A stretch of DNA of 64,000 bases from Sulfitobacter mediterraneus (GTDB taxonomy: Bacteria > Pseudomonadota > Alphaproteobacteria > Rhodobacterales > Rhodobacteraceae), in assembly GCF_003054325.1 (NCBI RefSeq), contig NZ_QBKU01000001.1:372001-436000 (forward strand), read 5' to 3'. Positions 36,600 through 45,276 of this stretch are shown here, piece by piece. Positions within the stretch are counted from its first letter, which is position 1, and each line of letters begins with the position of its first letter. Position numbers and translations under genes: made by a program. The notes under the pieces are model-generated. The model was not told the origin of the DNA and ran no database searches. It was given only the letters and a program-made list of their open reading frames with translations.

Positions 36600-37214
36600 T
36601 CAGGTATCCTCTTTGGTGTTGAATCCACCGCGAGCACGCAGAGCTTCTGCGACATAATCTGCGTCATCAAGCGCAAGTACGGTGAAAGGTAAGATGATGC
36701 GCCAGTTTGGCGCTTTACGTGATCGTGCTTTCCAGGACTGAGACAGTTGCCCGCCTCTTTCGACCAGAACCGGCGTGAGCCGGATTACCAATGCGATGGC
36801 GAACTCCAGGACGCGTGAGCTCAGCCCGAACCAGCGTAGTGGCACAGTAACAGCCTTCACGACGTCGATCATGTCAGATAATCGCGTGGTCATCGTGACC
36901 AAATTCGCCAGCCCGACCGCTGAGAGCATTCTCAATACTACGGATGCACCGAGAGCAAATTCCCCAGTCCACAAATGCCACAATCCGACGATCAGGACGA
37001 AAGGCCACAACAACCTTAATTGCCTGAAGCCTGCAGCAAGGAAATCCCGACCGGGAATAGTATAGAGAGCTATAACAAGCGCAAAGACCAGGACCTGAGC
37101 TGGCACATCTTTGATGGCAAAAAGCACAGCAGTCGCGACACAGAGACTAAGAAGCTTGGCGCCAGCTGGCCAGTTATGTGCTCTGGTTCTAATGGGTGAG
37201 GTCAGAGATATCAT
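36600..37214 (-). CDS. bioN: ECF transporter T component for biotin
   Basis: 204 aa, with four to five membrane segments and the EcfT coupling motifs near the C-terminus (KARSRKAPNWR and ALRARGGFN), which contact the ATPase. It overlaps the upstream ATPase gene by 26 bases and lies 1 base from bioY. The set bioM-bioN-bioY is the classic dedicated biotin ECF system. Confidence 0.9.
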   Translation of the reverse strand: MISLTSPIRTRAHNWPAGAKLLSLCVATAVLFAIKDVPAQVLVFALVIALYTIPGRDFLAAGFRQLRLLWPFVLIVGLWHLWTGEFALGASVVLRMLSAVGLANLVTMTTRLSDMIDVVKAVTVPLRWFGLSSRVLEFAIALVIRLTPVLVERGGQLSQSWKARSRKAPNWRIILPFTVLALDDADYVAEALRARGGFNTKEDT

Positions 37215-37950
37215 CCAATCCTCCCAACTTCGCCATTTCCATCTCGTACGCCGTCATGACGCTGCGGGCATCGCCAATCGACCTTACCGTCCCTCCCTCA
37301 AGCCAAACGATCTGCTCGTAGCCCGAAAGATCGGAAGGGTCATGGGTAATATGCAAAAGCCCACCTTGGTAACGTCTGAGATAACGCGTGAGCTGCGCCT
37401 TAGTTGGGATGTCCAGCCCTGTGAAGGGTTCGTCCAAGATGATCAATCTTGGCTTCATAGCTATGATGGCCATCATGCAAACAAGGTGTTTTTGGCCTTG
37501 CGATAAAGCGCTGATGTGGGCCTCGGACCAATGCGACTTCCCGAAATCCGAAAGCGTTGCGCTCGTGGTCCTGGCGGCTTCGTTCTTTGAATATCCCTGT
37601 TGTCTCAATCCGAAAGCGATCTCTTCTTCAACAGTCGGAAAAATAATTTGATGATCAGGATTCTGGAATAGAATGCCCACTTCATCCAGAGCCGCCTTGC
37701 GATCTTTGGCAAGATCAAGTCCGTTAACGTGAAGTTCACCCCTTGTTGGAGAAACGAGACCGGCCAGTAGCCGGGCCAACGTGGATTTACCCGATCCGTT
37801 CCTCCCAACGACCCCAATCCGAGAGGCGGTTAGTTCGCAAGAAACTCGATCCAAGATGGTCCTGCCGTCAACATCATAACTGACATCGACTAGGCGAAGC
37901 GTGTTCGCAGCCTGGCTATCTTGTTGGTTTGTGACGCGTTGCATCTTCAT
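37189..37950 (-). CDS. bioM: ECF transporter ATPase for biotin
   Basis: 253 aa ABC ATPase. Walker A VGRNGSGKSTLARLLAG, Q-loop LFQNPDHQIIFPTVEEEIAFGL (the ECF-type signature), signature ALSQGQKHLV, Walker B RLIILDEPFTGLD, H-loop LLHITHDPSDL. Energises biotin uptake with BioN and BioY. It begins 8 bases after the type II NADH dehydrogenase gene. Confidence 0.92.
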   Translation of the reverse strand: MKMQRVTNQQDSQAANTLRLVDVSYDVDGRTILDRVSCELTASRIGVVGRNGSGKSTLARLLAGLVSPTRGELHVNGLDLAKDRKAALDEVGILFQNPDHQIIFPTVEEEIAFGLRQQGYSKNEAARTTSATLSDFGKSHWSEAHISALSQGQKHLVCMMAIIAMKPRLIILDEPFTGLDIPTKAQLTRYLRRYQGGLLHITHDPSDLSGYEQIVWLEGGTVRSIGDARSVMTAYEMEMAKLGGLDDISDLTH

Positions 37951-37957
37951 GCCAACC

Positions 37958-39268
37958 TCAGTGCAGCTTTAGTCGCGGGCGTACGCGACGCATGGCCATC
38001 GACAAGAAAGTACGGACCGTTGCTCGAAAGTGCCCTTGCACGGCTGCTTCATGCTGGTAGTGGAGGTACTTGTAGGCGCGGTGTGCGAGCCAGCCTTTTA
38101 GGGTCATTGTCCCAAGCGCGCGTCCCATTAACGATCCAATCGCCGAGCTTGAGCTTAGTGCGACCAAAGATCCGTGATCCGTATATTTGAACTCGGTTAG
38201 GGCACGGCCCGAAATCATGCGCTTGATTTGCGCTTCGAGAAATGCGGCTTGTTGCGAAGCGACTTGTGCGCGTGGTGGGAGTGAGCACTCTTGCTCTGGC
38301 CAATAACAATCCGCGGCATCACCCATTGCGAAAATCCGGTCTTCGCATGTTGTCTGCAGGGTCGGCCCGACGAGCAGCCTCCCAAGACTGCCGACTTCGA
38401 GGTCTACCGCTGAAGCGAGCGCCTTGTTGCTTTGGATGCCAGCGGCCCAAACGATAATCTCGGCGTCTAGTGAATCACCGTTGCCAAGCTTCAGGGTTTT
38501 TTCAGATACTTTGGTCACTCGCGTCCCCAAAAGGACATCGACATTGAGTGTCTCTAGTTCGTGTAAGACCTTCTCCGAGATACTTTCCGGCAACGCACCG
38601 ACAAGGCGTTCAGAACCCTCAATAACCGTAATGCCGACCGAGTCCGGAATGCGCAATTTGTCGATGCCATTCCGCCCCAATTGTTCCGTCGCCTCGCGAA
38701 GCTCGGCAGCAAGCTCTACGCCCGTTGCACCTCCACCGACAATGGCAAGGCGAATTGCATCATTGTCGACATCCAACGCACCTGTTTCCATTCTGAGACA
38801 CAGATTCAATATCGCTGATTGCAGCCGTTTGGCCTCGGTCGGCGTGTCCAAGAACAAGCAGTGTTCTGAAACACCAGACGTGCCAAAATCGTTGGATCGG
38901 CTTCCGATCGCGAGCACCAGAATATCGTAGGGAACCGCTCTGGCTGGCGATAGCTCAACGTCTTCGTCGCTCAAGACCGGGTCCAACATCACCCAACGTT
39001 CTTGGTAGTCAACGCCCGCAAAACGCCCCAAACGAAACTTGTAACCGTTGCGATTGGAATGTTCGAGGAAGCTGATCTCTTCTTCAGGACCTTTGGTTCC
39101 CGCCGCAAACTCATGTAGCGAAGGTTTCCAAATGTGAGACAGGTTCTCATCAACGAGCGTTATGTCAGCCCGTCCTTTTTGACCCAAGGATCGGCTAAGC
39201 CGGGTGACAAGGTTCAACCCTCCTGCTCCACCACCGACAACCACAATTCTGGGGATTTGCGTTTCCAA
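37958..39268 (-). CDS. Type II NADH dehydrogenase-like FAD oxidoreductase
   Basis: 436 aa with two dinucleotide folds: FAD loop RIVVVGGGAGGLNLVTRLSR and NAD loop LAIVGGGATGVELAAELRE, then AAGIQSNKALA and the FAD-binding IFAMGDAADCYW. The C-terminal amphipathic region (LAHRAYKYLHYQHEAAVQGHF) fits membrane attachment as in NDH-2. It would oxidise NADH and reduce quinone without proton pumping. Three bases after the glutamate dehydrogenase stop, so its natural role is likely re-oxidation of NADH from the operon's dehydrogenases. Confidence 0.88.
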   Translation of the reverse strand: METQIPRIVVVGGGAGGLNLVTRLSRSLGQKGRADITLVDENLSHIWKPSLHEFAAGTKGPEEEISFLEHSNRNGYKFRLGRFAGVDYQERWVMLDPVLSDEDVELSPARAVPYDILVLAIGSRSNDFGTSGVSEHCLFLDTPTEAKRLQSAILNLCLRMETGALDVDNDAIRLAIVGGGATGVELAAELREATEQLGRNGIDKLRIPDSVGITVIEGSERLVGALPESISEKVLHELETLNVDVLLGTRVTKVSEKTLKLGNGDSLDAEIIVWAAGIQSNKALASAVDLEVGSLGRLLVGPTLQTTCEDRIFAMGDAADCYWPEQECSLPPRAQVASQQAAFLEAQIKRMISGRALTEFKYTDHGSLVALSSSSAIGSLMGRALGTMTLKGWLAHRAYKYLHYQHEAAVQGHFRATVRTFLSMAMRRVRPRLKLH

Positions 39269-39271
39269 CGA

Positions 39272-40681
39272 TCAGATCCCCAATGCTTTGTAGATGCCGG
39301 CAATGCGCCGGACCGCAATCATATAGGCAGCAGTTCGAAGGTCTGGAATCGTGTCGTCAGTGTTCCAGAGATTTGACATCTCAGCATAGGCAGAGCGCAT
39401 CTTGTCATCCAAACCCGAGCGAACCAGATCGATTTCCCTGGCCCCTTGAAGGAATGCGCCCGTGGCATCTTCTGGAAACTGGCTGCCTGTCATGCGCTCG
39501 AGCGATTGGGCAAGAACACGATGCCCCATCTCATCGCGCCGCCGCTCCATCAGGCCAAAAGGAATATGAGTGAGGTTTTTGACCCACTCAAAATAGCTGA
39601 CCGTTACGCCGCCAGCATTTGCAAACAGATCAGGAATAATGACAACGCCAAGCTTGCGGAGGATATCATTGGCTTTGAACGTCATTGGCCCATTTGCCGC
39701 TTCGACGATGAGCTTGGTGCGCAAATAAGGAGCATTTTCTTCAGTGATGACCCCTTCCAGCGCCGCGGGAATGAGAATATCGCATTCGTCAGCCAAGGCG
39801 TCGGTTGCATCAAGCGAATGAACACCGCCCGTAAATCCTCGAACACCGCCTGTATCAACGATGTGTTGCTTAAGCTTCTCGATGTTCAAACCGTCTGGGT
39901 TTCTGACGACACCATCTCGCTCGATGACGGACACGATGCGGCAGCCGTCTTCCTCAGATAAGAACTTGGCTGCGTGGTATCCCACGTTTCCAAGACCTTG
40001 CACAACGACTGTCGCACCATCCAGTGTCTTGGGAAGTTGTGTCTTGGCACGATCAATCTCGGTCTCAAAAAGCACTTGGATGGAGTATTGAACGCCTCTG
40101 CCTGTGGCTTCGATACGCCCTTCAATACCCCCCGCCGCAAGCGGCTTCCCGGTCACGCAAGCCGACCCATTGATGTCGGTCGGCCTGAGCCGTCGATACT
40201 CGTCAGCCATCCACATCATTGTCGTTTCATTCGTCCCAACATCTGGTGCTGGCACGTTGAGACTGGGCGTCAGAAACTCATGGCGGACGAGCTCCTGCGT
40301 AAATCTGCGGGTGATGCGTTCAAGCTCCTCGGATGTCCATTCCTGAGGATCGACCTTAAGAGCCCCCTTCGACCCTCCGAAAGGGATATCCATGAGCGCG
40401 CATTTGTAAGTCATCAATGCGGCGAGTGCTTCCACCTCATCTAGATTGGCGTAGGACGCGTATCGGATGCCACCCTTTGCCGGACTTGGATGGTTTGAGT
40501 GAACAGACCGCCACCCCTCAAAAGTGTGCATCTTACCGCGCAATCTGACACCAAAGCGCGTGATGTAGGTCGAGTTCGCCACACTAATCTTGGTGGCAAG
40601 CCCCTCTTCCATCGAGATAAGGTCCGCTGCCTCCTGAAACATGAGGTTTACGTCTTGGAGGAATGTTTTGCTGCCCGACAT
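39272..40681 (-). CDS. Glutamate dehydrogenase
   Basis: 469 aa of the Glu/Leu/Phe/Val dehydrogenase family. The substrate lysine region AKGGIRYASYANLDEVEAL, the catalytic lysine in TYKCALMDIPFGGSKGAL, and the NAD loop VVVQGLGNVGYHAAKFL are present. Interconverts glutamate with 2-oxoglutarate and ammonia. Lies between gabD and the NDH-2 gene in one direction, so catabolic use is likely. Cofactor preference is not fixed from sequence. Confidence 0.92.
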   Translation of the reverse strand: MSGSKTFLQDVNLMFQEAADLISMEEGLATKISVANSTYITRFGVRLRGKMHTFEGWRSVHSNHPSPAKGGIRYASYANLDEVEALAALMTYKCALMDIPFGGSKGALKVDPQEWTSEELERITRRFTQELVRHEFLTPSLNVPAPDVGTNETTMMWMADEYRRLRPTDINGSACVTGKPLAAGGIEGRIEATGRGVQYSIQVLFETEIDRAKTQLPKTLDGATVVVQGLGNVGYHAAKFLSEEDGCRIVSVIERDGVVRNPDGLNIEKLKQHIVDTGGVRGFTGGVHSLDATDALADECDILIPAALEGVITEENAPYLRTKLIVEAANGPMTFKANDILRKLGVVIIPDLFANAGGVTVSYFEWVKNLTHIPFGLMERRRDEMGHRVLAQSLERMTGSQFPEDATGAFLQGAREIDLVRSGLDDKMRSAYAEMSNLWNTDDTIPDLRTAAYMIAVRRIAGIYKALGI

Positions 40682-40711
40682 TGTATTTTCCTTTGCTGCT
40701 GAGGACCAACC

Positions 40712-42166
40712 TCAGTTGATTTCGCCGAAGCACATGTATTTGAGTTCGAGATAGTCATCGGCCCCGTACTTGGAGCCCTCGCGTCCCTGCCCCGATTGCT
40801 TCACGCCTCCAAAGGGCGCGACTTCGGTAGAGATCATTCCGGTGTTGATGCCGACCATGCCCGTTTCCAGCCGCTCAGCGACCCGCCAAACGCGAGAGAT
40901 GTCCTTGGAGTAGAAATATCCGGCAAGACCGAATTCTGTATCGTTCGCCAATTCGACTGCTTCGTCTTCAGTCTTGAACTCAAACAAAGGGGCAACAGGG
41001 CCAAAGGTCTCTTCATGCTGAACCAGCATGTCTTTCGTGACGCCCGTTACGACAGTTGGCTCGAAAAAGGTTCCGCCCAACGTATGGCGTTGACCGCCGG
41101 TGATTGCCTGCGCGCCTTTCGCAACTGCATCTGACAGATGAGTCTCGACCTTCTTGAGTGCTGCGTCATTGATGAGGGGGCCAATCGTGACACCCTCTCC
41201 AAAACCATCGCCTACACCAAAGGCAGCGACGCGCTCAGCGAGTTTCTCGGAGAACTCCTTGTAGACACCCGATTGCACATAAATGCGGTTCGCACAGACA
41301 CACGTTTGGCCTGCGTTTCGGAACTTCGCAATGAGCGCACCTTCTACTGCGGCATCGACATCGGCATCGTCAAATACAATGAACGGTGCATTGCCACCGA
41401 GCTCCATTGACACCTTCTTGACGGTTGCAGCACCTTGTTCCATGAGGATTTTTCCGACGCGTGTAGAACCCGTAAAGGTGATCTTGGCTACTTTCGTGTT
41501 GGCACACATCTCTTTGCCGACGCCCGAAGCGTCACTGCTCGGCAAGACACTGAAAACGCCGCAAGGAATGCCCGCTCGCTCGCCCAGTACGGCCATCGCC
41601 AAGGCTGAAAGTGGTGTTAGTTCAGCCGGGCGTGCCACGAAGGTGCAGCCAACGGCCAGGGCGGGCGCAACTTTCCGCGCGATCATCGCATTGGGGAAGT
41701 TCCATGGCGTGATGGATCCGACCACACCGACCGGTTGCTTCAACACGACAATACGCTTGTCAGGCTGGTGACCGGGGATAACGTCGCCATAGATCCGCTT
41801 CGCCTCTTCCGCGAACCACTCAATATAGGATGCGCCATACATGATTTCGCCTTTGGCTTCGGCGAACGGCTTTCCCATCTCGGCTGTCAGAATAGTGGCG
41901 AGATCATCGATGTTCTCCAACATCAAGTCATGCCAACTACGCAAGATGACTCCGCGCTCTTTGCCCGTCTTCGCAGCCCACGATTTCTGGGCGTCGTAGG
42001 CCCCGTCGATTGCCAGGCTCACATCCTCAACGGCTAAGTCAGTGACTTCTGCGATCTCTATGCCGTTAGCAGGGTTGCGAACTGCAAAGGTCTTTTCGGT
42101 TTCTACCCAGTGACCGTTTATATAGGCGCGCGTTTCCAGAAGCGATGGATCGTTTAGGTTCCACAT
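40712..42166 (-). CDS. gabD: NAD(P)-dependent succinate-semialdehyde dehydrogenase
   Basis: 484 aa aldehyde dehydrogenase. The catalytic glutamate is in MELGGNAPFIVFDDAD and the nucleophile cysteine in FRNAGQTCVCANRIYV. WNFPNAMIARKVAPALAVGCT and EVAPFGGVKQSGQGREGSKYG are typical of GabD. It oxidises succinate semialdehyde to succinate. Two bases from gabT, so the pair runs the GABA shunt. Confidence 0.93.
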   Translation of the reverse strand: MWNLNDPSLLETRAYINGHWVETEKTFAVRNPANGIEIAEVTDLAVEDVSLAIDGAYDAQKSWAAKTGKERGVILRSWHDLMLENIDDLATILTAEMGKPFAEAKGEIMYGASYIEWFAEEAKRIYGDVIPGHQPDKRIVVLKQPVGVVGSITPWNFPNAMIARKVAPALAVGCTFVARPAELTPLSALAMAVLGERAGIPCGVFSVLPSSDASGVGKEMCANTKVAKITFTGSTRVGKILMEQGAATVKKVSMELGGNAPFIVFDDADVDAAVEGALIAKFRNAGQTCVCANRIYVQSGVYKEFSEKLAERVAAFGVGDGFGEGVTIGPLINDAALKKVETHLSDAVAKGAQAITGGQRHTLGGTFFEPTVVTGVTKDMLVQHEETFGPVAPLFEFKTEDEAVELANDTEFGLAGYFYSKDISRVWRVAERLETGMVGINTGMISTEVAPFGGVKQSGQGREGSKYGADDYLELKYMCFGEIN

Positions 42167-42168
42167 CT

Positions 42169-43452
42169 CTAGTTCTCCTGCGCTGCAGCGACGGACTCTT
42201 CGAGAATGTCGAGGGCTTCTGCGAATACGTCATCTTGGATGGTGATCGGCGCAAGGAAACGAATGACATTGCCATGCACACCGCAAGTCAGAAGGATCAG
42301 ATTCCGCTTCAAAGCTTCGGCTCGCACCTTTTGAGTGAATTCAGGGCTAGGGGCGGCGCCATCTGGCGTGTTGAATTCAGCCGCTACCATGAAGCCGGGA
42401 CCCCGAATTTCCACGATCTCAGGAGCCGTTGCGCGGATCGATTCAAGCCGCTGGCGAAGACGAGAACCCAATTCGTTGGCGCGTGCACAAAGGTCTTCTT
42501 CTTCAATCACATCAAGAACGGCATGCGCAGCGGCGATGCCCAAAGGATTACCACCATAGGTTCCGCCAAGGCCGCCTGGCCCCGCTGCGTCCATGATTTC
42601 AGCTTTCCCGACGACGGCCGCGAGCGGCAGACCACCAGCCAGGCCTTTTGCCATTGTCGTAAGATCAGGTGCAACGCCATAGCCATCCATGGCGAACAAG
42701 TTTCCTGTGCGCGCAAAGCCGGTCTGGATTTCGTCTGCGATCATGACAATGCCATGCTCGTCGCAAAGCGCACGGACCTCACGCACGAGCTCAGCGGGTG
42801 CGGGATAAAAGCCCCCTTCGCCTTGCACAGGTTCAAAAATGATGGCGGCGACGCGACCAGGGTCAAGATCCGCTTTGAACAGTTTGTTCAACGCATCCAT
42901 CGAGTCTTTCGTAGAGACCCCATGCAGGTCGATCGGGAAAGGTACATGGTAGACGTCCGGCATCATTGCGCCAAAGCCTTGCTTGTAAGGGGCGACCTTG
43001 CCCGTCAAACTCATGCCCATGAACGTACGGCCGTGAAAGCCGCCGCCAAACGCAATGACGGCGGGACGCCCTGTATAGGCCCGTGAGACTTTGATCGCGT
43101 TCTCTACGGCTTCCGCACCTGTCGTCACAAAGACGGTCTTCTTTTCAAAGTCACCTGAGACCCGCGCGTTCAAGCGTTCGGCCAGGCTGATGTAATTCTC
43201 GTAAGGGAGAACCTGGTGACAAGTGTGCGTGAAAGAGCCCATTTGCTTTTCAACCGCTGCCATGACTTTGGGATGGCAGTGGCCTGTGTTCACGACCGCG
43301 ATACCGGCTGCAAAGTCAATGTAGCGGTTCCCCTCTACATCCCAAACTTCCGAGTTCTTTGCTCTATCTGCGTAGATCTGAGTCTGCATTCCCACGCCGC
43401 GAGAGATTGCTTCATCTTTGCGTGTGCTGATTTCTGCGTTCAACATTGTCAT
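42169..43452 (-). CDS. gabT: 4-aminobutyrate--2-oxoglutarate aminotransferase
   Basis: 427 aa class III PLP aminotransferase. The cofactor aspartate is in MIADEIQTGFARTG, the PLP lysine in TMAKGLAGGLPLAAVVG, and GFHGRTFMGMSLTGK matches GABA transaminases. It converts GABA to succinate semialdehyde. First gene of the operon gabT-gabD-gdh-ndh-bioM-bioN-bioY and divergent from the XRE-cupin regulator. The exact amine could be beta-alanine or another omega amino acid. Confidence 0.92.
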   Translation of the reverse strand: MTMLNAEISTRKDEAISRGVGMQTQIYADRAKNSEVWDVEGNRYIDFAAGIAVVNTGHCHPKVMAAVEKQMGSFTHTCHQVLPYENYISLAERLNARVSGDFEKKTVFVTTGAEAVENAIKVSRAYTGRPAVIAFGGGFHGRTFMGMSLTGKVAPYKQGFGAMMPDVYHVPFPIDLHGVSTKDSMDALNKLFKADLDPGRVAAIIFEPVQGEGGFYPAPAELVREVRALCDEHGIVMIADEIQTGFARTGNLFAMDGYGVAPDLTTMAKGLAGGLPLAAVVGKAEIMDAAGPGGLGGTYGGNPLGIAAAHAVLDVIEEEDLCARANELGSRLRQRLESIRATAPEIVEIRGPGFMVAAEFNTPDGAAPSPEFTQKVRAEALKRNLILLTCGVHGNVIRFLAPITIQDDVFAEALDILEESVAAAQEN

Positions 43453-43512
43453 TTCCTTTTCGACTCGGGGCCACGAAGCCCGCTTAATTTCCTTCTTAAG
43501 GCGTTCATAATT

Positions 43513-43542
43513 TTACAAAAGCCTGTTTCTTGTAGTTTGTAA
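43513..43542. promoter_or_regulatory. Inverted repeat in the gabT/XRE-cupin intergenic region
   Basis: TTACAAA (43513-43519) and TTTGTAA (43536-43542) form a perfect 7-bp inverted repeat with 16 bases between arms. It overlaps the -35 region of the proposed regulator promoter and lies about 60 bases upstream of gabT, a natural place for a shared operator. Confidence 0.45.
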
Positions 43543-43558
43543 CGCATTGATTTATAAT
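43530..43558 (+). promoter_or_regulatory. Putative promoter of the XRE-cupin regulator
   Basis: A perfect -10 TATAAT (43553-43558) with a weak -35 TTGTAG (43530-43535) 17 bases upstream, 26 bases before the ATG. Confidence 0.5.
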
Positions 43559-43584
43559 GCTATTGAGAAGTCTTTTTGGGTATT

Positions 43585-44157
43585 ATGGACATGTCAAACA
43601 CATCTCATGAGGATCTCATTCTTGGAGCCCGGCTCCGAGCAATCAGGGAGCGAGCGGGCCTTTCACAACGCGCACTTGCAAAGAAGACGGGCGTGCCAAA
43701 TTCCACAATTTCCCTCATGGAGTCTGGAAAGACGAACCCATCTGTCGGAGCCCTGAGGCGTGTTCTTGACGGCATCCCAATTAGCCTCTCTGAATTCTTC
43801 GAATTCGAACCGGAGCTAGAGAAGACAACGTTCTATGCTGCCGAAGATCTTCCCGAGATTGGCAAGGGCCGCTTGTCGCTGAAACAAGTCGGAAAGGACC
43901 TGTTAGGGCGTGCCATGATGATGCTTCACGAAACATATGCAGTCGGAGCAGACACCGGGCGTGTGATGTACGTGCACGAAGGCGAAGAAGGCGGGATTGT
44001 CATATCAGGTCGCATCGAGATCACGGTTGATGAACAACGCAAGATACTTGGGCCTGGTGACGCCTATTACTTTGACAGCAAGAGACCACATCGTTTTCGA
44101 CAAGTTGGACCCGAGCCTTGTGTACTTGTAAGTGCCTGCACCCCGCCGACCTTTTAG
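43585..44157 (+). CDS. XRE-family regulator with cupin domain (PuuR-like)
   Basis: 190 aa. N-terminal helix-turn-helix with LGARLRAIRERAGLSQRALAKKTGVPNSTISLMESGKTNPSVGALRRVL; C-terminal cupin fold around GRVMYVHEGEEGGIVISGRIEITVDEQ and GPGDAYYFDSKRPHRF. This architecture is that of PuuR, which represses putrescine/GABA genes, and it is divergent from gabT. The effector is probably a small molecule bound in the cupin. The ATG at 43585 is preferred to a TTG at 43576 and an ATG at 43591. Confidence 0.88.
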   Translation: MDMSNTSHEDLILGARLRAIRERAGLSQRALAKKTGVPNSTISLMESGKTNPSVGALRRVLDGIPISLSEFFEFEPELEKTTFYAAEDLPEIGKGRLSLKQVGKDLLGRAMMMLHETYAVGADTGRVMYVHEGEEGGIVISGRIEITVDEQRKILGPGDAYYFDSKRPHRFRQVGPEPCVLVSACTPPTF

Positions 44158-44219
44158 CGCGTTTGGACTCATCTGCTTTCCGAACCGTTTGACGTTCTCC
44201 TTTCTGAGTTTGAACAATA

Positions 44220-44250
44220 AAGGGGACCGGTGTTTACCGGCCCCCTTTTC
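44220..44250. terminator. Bidirectional rho-independent terminator
   Basis: AAGGGGaCCGG (44220-44230), loop TGTTTA, CCGGcCCCCCTTTT: a GC-rich stem with A-run and T-run at its two sides. It lies between the convergent ends of the regulator gene and the ABC permease gene and can serve both. Confidence 0.8.
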
Positions 44251-44265
44251 TCTTGAGGGCAACAA

Positions 44266-45276
44266 TCAGCTGCCACTTAGGATCATTCGGTAGCGCATTT
44301 GATCGAAGATCACCGCGAGGATCAAAAGCGCTCCCAGCAGTACCATCTGCATGTAAGAGCTGACTTGGGCGAGGTTCATCCCGTTCTGGACAAGGACGAT
44401 AAAGAATGCGCCAAGAACCACGTTTTCCACTCGGCCAATCCCGCCCCGCAGGGACACGCCAGCGATGACGCAAGCCGCAATAGACTCCAGAGCAATCGAG
44501 CTCCCCAAATTGGCCTCACCGGATTCGACACGCGCGGTCAGCAGCAAACCGGTCAGCGACGCAATGAGCGCGCAAATCACGTATGCCATCATCAGGGTGC
44601 GCTTCGTGTCAATCGCAGAAAGATGTGCAGCTTTGATGTTGCCTCCAACCGCATACACTTGGGTTCCCAAGCGGGTCCGAGACATGAACAACCACATCAC
44701 AAGTATGCAGATTGCTGCGATGATCACCGGGACAGGAATTCCAAACAGGCGACCAAATCCAAACGTATCGCCGAATGCGAAAGGCAAACCCGAGACAGGC
44801 ACACCACCTGTCAAGAATAGAGCCAGGCCAGCACCAACGGACGATACACCCAAGGTCATGATGAAGGGAGAAACCTCAAAGTAGGCAACACCAACGCCGT
44901 TAACCAGACCAACCGCGATTGCTGCCGCAAAACCCATGAAGGCACCCAGCAGGATCGCGATCCAGATGGCATCGGGGAAAATCCCAGCAAACCAAACCAT
45001 ACCAAGCGCGGAGACGACCGATGTGAGGGCAATGGAAGTGCCAACTGACAAGTCAAACCCGCCCGAAATCAGGACCAGCATTTGCCCCATGGACACCAAG
45101 ACCAGATATACTGATTGGCGCGCGACATTTACGAGGTTCTGAACGCTCAGAAACTTATCTGAAAGCGCGGTAAAGATGATCAATGCGCCGACGAGAAAGA
45201 ACGGCAAGACACCGACTTTGAGGAACACTTTACGGATAGGCTCAAATGGCCCGTTTTTTATTGCTTCTGTGGTCAT
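44266..45276 (-). CDS. ABC transporter permease (RbsC/monosaccharide type)
   Basis: 336 aa with eight to ten membrane segments and the BPD_transp_2 signature: SGGFDLSVGTSIALTSVVSALG near residue 70 and ESIAACVIAGVSLRGGIGRVENVVLGAF near residue 260. Forms the membrane channel of the importer with the two-domain ATPase upstream (4-base overlap). Last gene of the operon. Confidence 0.9.
   Translation of the reverse strand: MTTEAIKNGPFEPIRKVFLKVGVLPFFLVGALIIFTALSDKFLSVQNLVNVARQSVYLVLVSMGQMLVLISGGFDLSVGTSIALTSVVSALGMVWFAGIFPDAIWIAILLGAFMGFAAAIAVGLVNGVGVAYFEVSPFIMTLGVSSVGAGLALFLTGGVPVSGLPFAFGDTFGFGRLFGIPVPVIIAAICILVMWLFMSRTRLGTQVYAVGGNIKAAHLSAIDTKRTLMMAYVICALIASLTGLLLTARVESGEANLGSSIALESIAACVIAGVSLRGGIGRVENVVLGAFFIVLVQNGMNLAQVSSYMQMVLLGALLILAVIFDQMRYRMILSGS

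Noticed and set aside
42145..43086. 313-aa plus-strand open frame opposite gabT
   Set aside because: No family features; gabT on the minus strand has all PLP motifs.
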